Of a DNA stretch of 5,880 nucleotides, positions 1-5,880 are shown one piece after another (position 1 is the first letter of the stretch; every line of letters starts with the position of its first letter). The notes beneath the pieces are model-generated. The model saw nothing but the letters and a program-made list of their open reading frames with translations, was not told the DNA's origin and did no database searches. Source of the stretch: an uncultured Bacteroidales bacterium (lineage in GTDB: Bacteria > Bacteroidota > Bacteroidia > Bacteroidales > UBA932); assembly GCA_946405645.1 (NCBI GenBank), contig CAMJHW010000095.1, positions 1 to 5,880 of the forward strand, read 5' to 3'. The position numbers were made by a program, and so were the translations under genes.

Positions 1-362
1 GCGCCCATCGCAATCCCGGCCCCCTGGCCGAGTATGTCTCTTCCGCAAGGGAGAAGGGTTTCGACATCATCATTGCCGGCGCCGGAGGGGCCGCGCACCT
101 TCCGGGCGTGATAGCGGCCTTGACCACCCTTCCCGTCATAGGGGTGCCGGTTAAGTCCAAGGCCCTGAACGGTCTGGACTCCCTTCTTTCCATCGTCCAG
201 ATGCCCTCCGGGATCCCCGTGGCTACCATGGCCATCGATGGCGCGCGCAATGCAGCCCTCTACGCCGTCGCCATCCTCGCCCTCCGCTGTCCCGACCTCT
301 CAGCCAAGCTGGAGGAGTTCCGCAAGCGCCAGAGCGAGAAAGTACTCAATACCGTGATTTAA
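1..362 (+). CDS. purE: PurE, N5-carboxyaminoimidazole ribonucleotide mutase, 3' part
   Basis: PurE is a small cytosolic enzyme that makes CAIR in purine synthesis. Class I enzymes move the carboxyl of N5-CAIR (made by PurK) to C4. The 5' end lies outside the window. The first full codon is at 3, and 119 residues precede the TAA stop at 360-362. The visible part opens with AHRNP, matching the SAHRTP active-site motif near residues 43-48 of E. coli PurE; bases 1-2 (gc) fit the end of an AGC serine codon. About 40 N-terminal residues, including the phosphate-binding loop, are therefore missing. [18 protein letters not shown] and [16 protein letters not shown] follow, in the pattern of class I PurE. 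The Asn in AHRNP, where Thr is common, is a mild oddity. purL follows on the same strand 44 nt downstream, with a terminator-like hairpin between. Family assignment is secure. Class I rather than class II is inferred from motifs, and no purK is visible here. Confidence 0.95.
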   Translation, partial: AHRNPGPLAEYVSSAREKGFDIIIAGAGGAAHLPGVIAALTTLPVIGVPVKSKALNGLDSLLSIVQMPSGIPVATMAIDGARNAALYAVAILALRCPDLSAKLEEFRKRQSEKVLNTVI

Positions 363-365
363 AGC

Positions 366-404
366 TATGCCCACCTGTCCGTACGCCGGTGGGCATACAT
401 TTTT
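366..404 (+). terminator. Rho-independent terminator or attenuator between purE and purL
   Basis: TATGCCCACC (366-375) is perfectly complementary to GGTGGGCATA (388-397), giving a 10-bp stem with six G-C pairs and a 12-nt loop. A T run (400-404, then ATAT) follows after two bases. The AAA at 361-363 could pair with T residues and lengthen the stem after a small internal loop. It starts 3 nt after the purE stop and ends just before the purL ATG. The geometry is that of an intrinsic terminator. Because purL has little room for its own promoter after it, the hairpin may act as a partial terminator or attenuator that sets how much transcript reaches purL-purC-purF. Hairpin and T run are seen; the attenuation role is inferred. 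Confidence 0.75.
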
Positions 405-406
405 AT

Positions 407-3400
407 ATGAATATGCAGAATAAACGAATCTTCGTGGAGAAGCGGGAGCAGTTCCGCGTCGAGGCCTCCAGCCTGCTGGCGGAGTTCAACGAGAATCTCT
501 CCCTCCAACTCAAGTCCCTGAGGCTCATCAATGTCTATGATCTCTTCGGCTTTTCCGACGAATTGTTGGAGAAGTGCCGATACAGCGTTTTCGGCGAGGT
601 CGTGACGGATACGGTTTCCGATTCCTGTCCGCTGGAAGGAAAAAAATACATCGCCGTGGAGTACATTCCCGGCCAGTTCGACCAGCGCGCCTCGTCGGCA
701 GTGGACTGCGTCCACCTCATCGACCCGGCCGCGGAAGTGGAGATCAAAAGCTCGCGTCTGCTTGTCTTCGACGATGAGACCGATGAAGATACCCTTGCCC
801 GTATCAGGCACTACTTCATCAATCCGGTGGAGTCCCGTCCCAAGGACCTCGGTGTACTGTCGCTCAGCGAGAAGGCCGACGTGAAACCGCTCGAGGACCT
901 CGGCGGGTTCACGGCCATGCCGGAGTCGGAGTATGACGCTTTCCGCAAGTCCCACGGACTGGCGATGAGCCACGACGACCTCGGGGAAGTCGTGAAGTAT
1001 TTCAAGGGCGAAGGACGCGATCCCTTCGAGACCGAGCTCCGAATCCTTGATACCTATTGGAGCGACCACTGCCGTCACACCACCTTCACTTCCGAGCTGG
1101 AGGAGATCACCGTGGACGAATCGTTCCTCAGCGACGAACTGAAGGATTCGCTCAGGATGCTTTCAGACATGCGCAAGGATCTCGGCCGCGAGCACAAGAG
1201 CCTCTGCTTGATGGAGCTCGCCACCATCGGCGCCCGTTGGCTGCGCAAGCAAGGCAAGCTCGACGATCTGGAGCAGAGCGAGGAGAACAATGCCTGCAGC
1301 ATATTCGTGAATGTCGATGTGGACGGAAAGCCCGAGAAATGGCTCCTCCAGTTCAAGAACGAGACCCACAACCATCCTACGGAGATCGAGCCTTTCGGCG
1401 GCGCCGCGACCTGTCTCGGCGGCGCCATCCGCGACCCCTTGTCAGGACGCGCCTATGTCTATCAGGCGATGCGCGTCACCGGCGCGGGCGACATCTGCGC
1501 CAGGGTGGCGGACACCATCCCCGGCAAGCTTCCCCAGCGCATGATCAGCCGCAAGGCGGCGGGAGGCTATTCCAGCTATGGCAACCAGATAGGACTTGCT
1601 ACCACGCATGTCCGTGAGATATACGACGAAGGCTATACCGCCAAGCGCATGGAGATCGGCGCGGTGGTCGGAGCCGTCAAGGCTTCCAACGTCCGCCGCG
1701 AGAGCCCCGCGCCCGGCGACGTCATCCTCCTGCTCGGAGGACGCACCGGCCGCGACGGCATCGGCGGCGCCACCGGCTCCTCCAAGGAGCACACAGAGGC
1801 CTCGCTCGAGACCTGCGGCAGCGAGGTCCAGAAGGGCAACGCTCCCGAGGAGCGTCAGCTTCAGAGACTCTTCCGCCGTCCAGAAGTTACCCGCCTCATC
1901 AAGAAATCCAACGATTTCGGCGCCGGCGGCGTCAGCGTCGCCATCGGCGAGCTCGCCCCCGGCCTCGACATCTATCTTGACCGCGTCCCGACCAAGTATG
2001 CCGGCCTCAACGCCACCGAACTCGCCATCAGCGAGTCTCAGGAGCGCATGGCCGTGGTCGTCGAGGCAGCGGATATGGAGAAGTTCGAAAAGCTCTGCGC
2101 AGTCGACAATATAGAAGTCACCCATGTGGCCGACGTTACCGGCAGCGGCCGCATGCGCATGTTCAATGCCGGGACCAAGGTCTGCGACCTGTCGCGCGAG
2201 TTCATCGACAGTGCGGGCGCCAAGCATTACGCCAAGGCGGCCATTTCAGCTGTCGAGGACTGTGATCCTTTCGTGCGCGAGCCGGCCGGCGCGACGCTTG
2301 CCGAGCGCATGGAGTCTGTCATGGGCTCCGCCAATGTCGCTTCACAGAAGGGCCTCGTGGAGATGTTCGACTCCACCATAGGCCGCTCTACCGTCCTGAT
2401 GCCTTACGGCGGGCGCCGCCAGGCTACCGAGACCCAGGTCTCCGTGCAGAAGTTTCCGGCCGACGGCTATACCGATACCGCCAGCGTGATGGCCTTCGGA
2501 TACAATCCCGAAATTGCCAGCTGGAGCCCTTACCACGGCGCCGCGTATTCCGTAATCGAGGCATGTACCAAGGTAGCGTGTTCCGGCGCCGACTGGACCG
2601 GCATGCGTTTTTCCTATCAGGAATATTTCGAACGCATGACTTCCGACCCCCATACCTGGGGCAAGCCTCTAGCCGCCCTTCTGGGCACCATCAAGATGCA
2701 GACCGCCCTCGGGCTGCCTTCCATCGGCGGCAAGGACTCGATGAGCGGAACCTTCGAGCACATCCACGTGCCTCCCACCCTCGTTGCATTCGGCATCACT
2801 ACGGTGGATGCGCGCACTGTCATCTCCCCTGAATTCAAGGAGGCGGGCCACAGCATCTACCTCCTCAAGCATACCCCTCTCGCTAACCGTATGCCGGATA
2901 CCGATGCGCTGATGCGTAACTGGACTTTCCTTAGGGAACAGATCCTTTCCGGCAATGTCGTCTCAGCATGGTCTTTGGGATATGGCGGCGTAGCCGAGGC
3001 TCTGGTGAAGATGTCCATGGGCAACGCCCTCGGAGTGGACGTCGTGATTCCCGAGAAGGAACTCTTCTCGCTCGGCTATGGCTCCGTCGTGGTCGAGACT
3101 GTCGGAGGGCTCGATTCGCCTGCCGCCGTCCTGTTGGGCGGAGTGACTTCGTCCGGCTTCCGTATCAACGGCGAAAACCTTTCCCTTGAGGCGCTCGAGC
3201 AGGCCTATGTCGGGCGTTACGCCAAACTCTATCCTCCCAAGGTCCGCCCGGCCTTCGACGAGCCGGTTCCCGCAGTGAAGGAACGTCCTTTCGACCCCGC
3301 CAACCTGGTATATCCCGGTGAGAGCGTGGAAAAGCCGATAGTCTGTCTGCCCGTATTCCCCGGCACCAACTGCGACTATGATACCGCCAAGGCCTTCCGC

Positions 3401-4099
3401 AAGGCCGGCGCCGAGGTGCGGCCCTTCGTGTTCCGCAACCTGACGCCGGAGGATGTCCTCGGATCCATCGACGCCCTTGCATCGAGGATAGGCGAGTGCC
3501 ACATCCTCGCCTTCTGCGGCGGATTCTCCTCCGGAGACGAGCCGGACGGAAGCGGCAAGTTCATCGCCTCCGTCATCTGCAATGCCAAGGTCGGCGCCGC
3601 CATCAGCGCCCTCCAGGCGCGCGGCGGCCTCATCCTCGGCATCTGCAACGGCTTCCAGGCGCTGGTCAAGAGCGGCCTGCTCCCTTACGGCCGCCTCGGA
3701 TGCGTCACCCCCGATTCGCCTACGCTTTTCCGCAACGACATCAACCGCCATATCTCGCTGATGGCCACCACCGAGGTGGCGTCGGTCAATTCCCCCTGGC
3801 TTGCCGGCCTCTCCAAGGGAGACCGCCACTCCATCGCCTTCAGCCATGGAGAGGGCAAATTCGTCGTCAGCGAAGAGCTTGCAAGCGAGCTTTTCGCCAA
3901 CGGACAGGTGGCGTTCCGCTATGTCGACAACCCCAACGGATCGCATTATGACATCGAAGGCATCCTGAGCCCCGACGGCCATATCCTCGGAAAGATGGGC
4001 CATACAGAACGCTTCGAGGACAATGTGTTCCGCAACATCTCCGGCAACTGCCGGCAGCCTCTCTTCGAGAACGCAGTGAACTATTTCAAACACAAATAG
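407..4099 (+). CDS. purL: PurL, single-chain phosphoribosylformylglycinamidine synthase (clade II)
   Basis: PurL converts FGAR, ATP and glutamine to FGAM, step 4 of IMP synthesis. This is the one-polypeptide form (1230 residues from 407), so purS and purQ are not needed. Residues 1 to about 170 form the PurS-like N-terminal region and linker. The first synthetase half carries SDHCRH (219-224), NETHNHPT (318-325), GGRTGRDGIGGATG (444-457) and FGAGG (from 504). The second half carries SPYHG and GGKDSMS (774-780). The glutaminase domain starts near 976 (KPIVCLPVFPGTNCDYD) and has nucleophile Cys1080 in GICNG, with His1199 and Glu1201 in GHTER, so its triad looks intact. The sequence resembles the second clade of long PurL known from Clostridia, Streptococcus and Bifidobacterium. 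A GTG at 389 would add six residues but lies in the 3' arm of the upstream hairpin, so ATG 407 or 413 is preferred. Neither has a Shine-Dalgarno sequence. purC follows after 5 nt. Confidence 0.97.
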   Translation: MNMQNKRIFVEKREQFRVEASSLLAEFNENLSLQLKSLRLINVYDLFGFSDELLEKCRYSVFGEVVTDTVSDSCPLEGKKYIAVEYIPGQFDQRASSAVDCVHLIDPAAEVEIKSSRLLVFDDETDEDTLARIRHYFINPVESRPKDLGVLSLSEKADVKPLEDLGGFTAMPESEYDAFRKSHGLAMSHDDLGEVVKYFKGEGRDPFETELRILDTYWSDHCRHTTFTSELEEITVDESFLSDELKDSLRMLSDMRKDLGREHKSLCLMELATIGARWLRKQGKLDDLEQSEENNACSIFVNVDVDGKPEKWLLQFKNETHNHPTEIEPFGGAATCLGGAIRDPLSGRAYVYQAMRVTGAGDICARVADTIPGKLPQRMISRKAAGGYSSYGNQIGLATTHVREIYDEGYTAKRMEIGAVVGAVKASNVRRESPAPGDVILLLGGRTGRDGIGGATGSSKEHTEASLETCGSEVQKGNAPEERQLQRLFRRPEVTRLIKKSNDFGAGGVSVAIGELAPGLDIYLDRVPTKYAGLNATELAISESQERMAVVVEAADMEKFEKLCAVDNIEVTHVADVTGSGRMRMFNAGTKVCDLSREFIDSAGAKHYAKAAISAVEDCDPFVREPAGATLAERMESVMGSANVASQKGLVEMFDSTIGRSTVLMPYGGRRQATETQVSVQKFPADGYTDTASVMAFGYNPEIASWSPYHGAAYSVIEACTKVACSGADWTGMRFSYQEYFERMTSDPHTWGKPLAALLGTIKMQTALGLPSIGGKDSMSGTFEHIHVPPTLVAFGITTVDARTVISPEFKEAGHSIYLLKHTPLANRMPDTDALMRNWTFLREQILSGNVVSAWSLGYGGVAEALVKMSMGNALGVDVVIPEKELFSLGYGSVVVETVGGLDSPAAVLLGGVTSSGFRINGENLSLEALEQAYVGRYAKLYPPKVRPAFDEPVPAVKERPFDPANLVYPGESVEKPIVCLPVFPGTNCDYDTAKAFRKAGAEVRPFVFRNLTPEDVLGSIDALASRIGECHILAFCGGFSSGDEPDGSGKFIASVICNAKVGAAISALQARGGLILGICNGFQALVKSGLLPYGRLGCVTPDSPTLFRNDINRHISLMATTEVASVNSPWLAGLSKGDRHSIAFSHGEGKFVVSEELASELFANGQVAFRYVDNPNGSHYDIEGILSPDGHILGKMGHTERFEDNVFRNISGNCRQPLFENAVNYFKHK

Positions 4100-4104
4100 G
4101 CAAA

Positions 4105-4830
4105 ATGAAGAAAAACGAACTGATTTTCAACGGCAACGAGAAACAGGTCTTCGCGACCGACGATCCCGATAAGGTCATCTTCCGATACAAGGATGTGACC
4201 CTTGCCTACAACAGCATCAAGCGCGCCCGCTTCGTCGGCAAGGGCGCCCTTGACAACCAGATCTCCGCCCTCCTGCTGGGATATCTCAACAGGAACGGCA
4301 TCGAGACCCATTTCATCGAGACAGTCAGCGATCGCGAGCAGCTCTGTCGCAAGATCGAGATCATTCCCCTCGAGATTATCGTGCGCAATCGTGTATGCGG
4401 TTCGCTGGCTCTCCGTCTCGGACTTCCTGACGGTTACAGACAGCCCAACACCATCGTCGACCTCCGCTACAACAACGACGAGCTCGGCGATCCGCTCATC
4501 AACGAGCATCACGCCGTGGCTCTCGGCCTTGTCTCTTACGACGAGCTCGACCATATGTTCGGCGTTGCACGTAACGTCAACATCCTCCTCCAGGAGCTTT
4601 TCCACAAGGCCGGCATCGAGCTGGTGGACGTCAAGATCGAGTTCGGACGCGCGTCCGACAACGGTCACATCATCATCTCGGACGAGATCAGCCCGGATAC
4701 CTGCCGCCTTTGGGACGAGGCTGACGGCAACAGACTGGACAAGGACCGTTTCCGTCTGGACTTGAGCGACGTCGTCGCTTCCTACAGGTCCGTGCTTGAC
4801 AGGTTGAACAAAATACTCGGGGAGGAATAG
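4105..4830 (+). CDS. purC: PurC, SAICAR synthetase
   Basis: PurC joins CAIR (the PurE product) to aspartate using ATP, giving SAICAR. The 241-residue length matches the short bacterial form typified by B. subtilis and E. coli, not the roughly 300-residue form common in Bacteroides. Family motifs in order are IIPLEIIVRNRVCGSL (86-101), NNDELGDPLINEHH (123-136), LVDVKIEFG (173-181), DEISPDTCRLWD (193-204) and LDKDRFR (211-217). Two small departures are visible. The N-terminal ATP-loop motif, usually GKAK or GKEK, reads GNEK (10-13), so one lysine is Asn, and Cys98 stands where Ala, Thr or Ser is usual before Gly-Ser. The start ATG lies 5 nt after the purL stop in an A-rich stretch with no Shine-Dalgarno sequence, so translation is probably coupled to purL. 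The stop is 2 nt before the purF ATG. Confidence 0.97.
   Translation: MKKNELIFNGNEKQVFATDDPDKVIFRYKDVTLAYNSIKRARFVGKGALDNQISALLLGYLNRNGIETHFIETVSDREQLCRKIEIIPLEIIVRNRVCGSLALRLGLPDGYRQPNTIVDLRYNNDELGDPLINEHHAVALGLVSYDELDHMFGVARNVNILLQELFHKAGIELVDVKIEFGRASDNGHIIISDEISPDTCRLWDEADGNRLDKDRFRLDLSDVVASYRSVLDRLNKILGEE
4819..4826 (+). promoter_or_regulatory. Shine-Dalgarno sequence for purF inside the purC 3' end
   Basis: GGGGAGGA lies 6 nt before the purF ATG at 4833 and overlaps the last codons of purC (Gly-Glu-Glu). It is a strong ribosome-binding match, unlike purL and purC, which have none. It supports ATG 4833 as the real purF start and suggests reinitiation coupled to the end of purC translation. 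Because the bases also encode protein, part of the match could be chance. Confidence 0.6.
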
Positions 4831-4832
4831 CC

Positions 4833-5880
4833 ATGGGAGTTCTTGCAGTATATGGCGTCAAGGACGCTTCGACATTGCTTTATTACGGCCTTCACAATCT
4901 CCAGCACAGGGGACAGGAAGGCGGCGGCATCGCCACGTTCGACGAGGAAGGCAAGAGCTACCGCTATCGCGGGCTCGGACTTCTGAACGAGATATTCACC
5001 AACGGGGAGATCGGCAAGCTCAAGGGCAGCCTGGGTATCGGCAGCGTCAAATATGCCAACGCCTCGAGGGAGGGCCTGGACAATGTCCAGCCGGTGTTCT
5101 TCCACCACAGGTCCGGAGACTTTGCTGTCGCCAGCGACGGCAATCTCGTCAACTCCAAGCAGATCAAGGAGTATCTTGAGAAGCACGGCACCATCTTCCA
5201 GACCGATACCGACAGCGAGCTGCTGGCGCACCTGATCAAGAAGACGGGCAACGAGTATCGCATAGTGAACATCATGAAAGCCCTCAACATGATGGAGGGC
5301 GGATTCACTTTCGTGATCATGACCAAGAACCGCATCTACGCCTGCCGCGACAAGTATGGCATCAAGCCCCTCTGCCTCGGCAAGCTCGGCGACGGCTATG
5401 TGGTCAGCAGCGAGTCCTGCGCATTCGAGATCATGGGCGCCTCATTCATCCGTGACGTACGTCCCGGCGAGATCATCTGCCTCGACAGGAAGGGCGTGCG
5501 CAGCACGATATATTCGCATTTCTTCCGTCACAGGATGTGTGCGATGGAGTACATCTATTTCGCGCGTCCGGACAGCGACATCGACGGATGCAATGTCCAT
5601 GCGTACCGCAAGGAAGCCGGAAGGCGGCTGTTCCGCGAGTGTCCGGCCGAGGCCGACATAGTCGTCGGCGTGCCGGAGTCGAGCCTCAGCGCCGCCATGG
5701 GCTACGCCGAGGAGAGCGGCATCCCTTATGAGATGGGTCTGGTAAAGCACAAGTATGTCGGGCGCACTTTCATCGAGCCTGTACAGTCGATGCGCGAGCT
5801 CGGCGTGAAGATGAAGCTCTCGCCGGTGCGCAGCATCGTCAAGGGCAAGCGCATCGTGCTGGTGGACGACTCGATCGTCC
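4833..5880 (+). CDS. purF: PurF-like amidophosphoribosyltransferase lacking the catalytic cysteine, 5' part
   Basis: PurF makes phosphoribosylamine from PRPP, the first committed step of purine synthesis. An N-terminal Ntn glutaminase normally releases ammonia that passes to a C-terminal phosphoribosyltransferase. 349 codons are visible and the C-terminus is cut by the window edge. The fold matches Bacillus-type PurF: YYGLHNLQHRGQE (17-29), DGNLVN (102-107), TDSELLAH (126-133), RDKYGIKPL, MEYIYFARPDSDIDG and VGRTFIEP, ending in the PRPP loop VDDSIV (344-349). However, the nucleophile Cys1 is absent: the protein begins MGVLAVYG where the family has CGVFGIWG. A TGA at 4797-4799 and the lack of any start codon between it and 4833 exclude a longer N-terminus, and the first Cys is residue 171. 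Lys73 replaces the glutamine-binding Arg, Ser71 the preceding His, and Asp102 the oxyanion-hole Asn, whereas Asp127 is kept. Cys236 matches an Fe-S ligand of B. subtilis PurF. PurF identity is secure; glutaminase loss is a strong inference. Confidence 0.92.
   Translation, partial: MGVLAVYGVKDASTLLYYGLHNLQHRGQEGGGIATFDEEGKSYRYRGLGLLNEIFTNGEIGKLKGSLGIGSVKYANASREGLDNVQPVFFHHRSGDFAVASDGNLVNSKQIKEYLEKHGTIFQTDTDSELLAHLIKKTGNEYRIVNIMKALNMMEGGFTFVIMTKNRIYACRDKYGIKPLCLGKLGDGYVVSSESCAFEIMGASFIRDVRPGEIICLDRKGVRSTIYSHFFRHRMCAMEYIYFARPDSDIDGCNVHAYRKEAGRRLFRECPAEADIVVGVPESSLSAAMGYAEESGIPYEMGLVKHKYVGRTFIEPVQSMRELGVKMKLSPVRSIVKGKRIVLVDDSIV

Noticed and set aside
396..403. TACATTTT as a Bacteroidota -7 promoter element (TAnnTTTG)
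   Set aside because: It matches 7 of 8 positions but overlaps the hairpin and T run, has no TTTG -33 element, and would start transcription at the purL start codon itself.
389..406. GTG at 389 as the purL start
   Set aside because: It lies within the 3' arm of the terminator-like hairpin, and the six added residues do not resemble PurL N-termini. ATG 407 or 413 fits better.
363..406. Purine riboswitch or PUR-box-like operator before purL
   Set aside because: The 44-nt gap holds only the hairpin and T run, too short for a purine aptamer, and no second conserved element is visible.
365..1078. 237-codon open frame on the minus strand
   Set aside because: Antisense to the PurL N-terminus and running through the intergenic hairpin; no family resemblance.
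1442..2227. 261-codon open frame on the minus strand
   Set aside because: Antisense to the PurL synthetase motifs; low-complexity Ala/Gly/Asp-rich translation typical of a shadow frame.
2963..4093. 376-codon open frame on the minus strand
   Set aside because: It lies wholly antisense to the conserved PurL second half and glutaminase domain. GC-rich third positions in purL remove stops on the other strand, and the translation shows no recognisable family.
4081..4668. 195-codon open frame on the minus strand
   Set aside because: Antisense to purC, whose motifs explain the region fully.
4797..4835. Missing PurF cysteine as a wrong start call
   Set aside because: The frame is closed by TGA at 4797-4799, contains no start codon before 4833, and encodes no cysteine, so a longer N-terminus cannot restore it.

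Overview
The window is a compact run of four same-strand genes for de novo purine (IMP) synthesis: the 3' end of purE, a complete single-chain purL, a complete purC, and the first 349 codons of purF, which runs off the right edge. Everything reads left to right. No RNA gene, mobile element, CRISPR array or repeat family is visible, and no stretch over 300 bases lacks a gene.

Layout: purE ends at 362. A 10-bp perfect inverted repeat followed by a T run (366-404) fills the short purE-purL gap and looks like a Rho-independent terminator or attenuator. purL follows from about 407 to 4099, then purC (4105-4830) after 5 nt and purF (4833 onward) after 2 nt, so the last three are almost certainly one transcript. 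PurF catalyses step 1 (PRPP to phosphoribosylamine), PurL step 4 (FGAR to FGAM), PurE the carboxylation step giving CAIR, and PurC the next step giving SAICAR.

Organism: the DNA is GC-rich (about 60% by eye). The PurL, PurC and PurF sequences resemble the Clostridia/Bacillus-type versions (long one-piece clade II PurL, short PurC, Bacillus-like PurF). purL and purC have no Shine-Dalgarno sequence and A/T-rich starts, which fits Bacteroidota such as a gut Bacteroidales. I favour a gut-type anaerobe, perhaps a high-GC Bacteroidales, but cannot settle the phylum.

The most notable observation is that this PurF has no catalytic N-terminal cysteine. Met1 is followed directly by Gly-Val, no upstream in-frame start exists, and the first Cys is residue 171. 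Other glutamine-pocket residues have changed too, while the phosphoribosyltransferase half is well conserved. It therefore looks like a glutaminase-dead, possibly ammonia-dependent or partner-fed PurF, sitting beside a PurL whose own glutaminase triad is intact.
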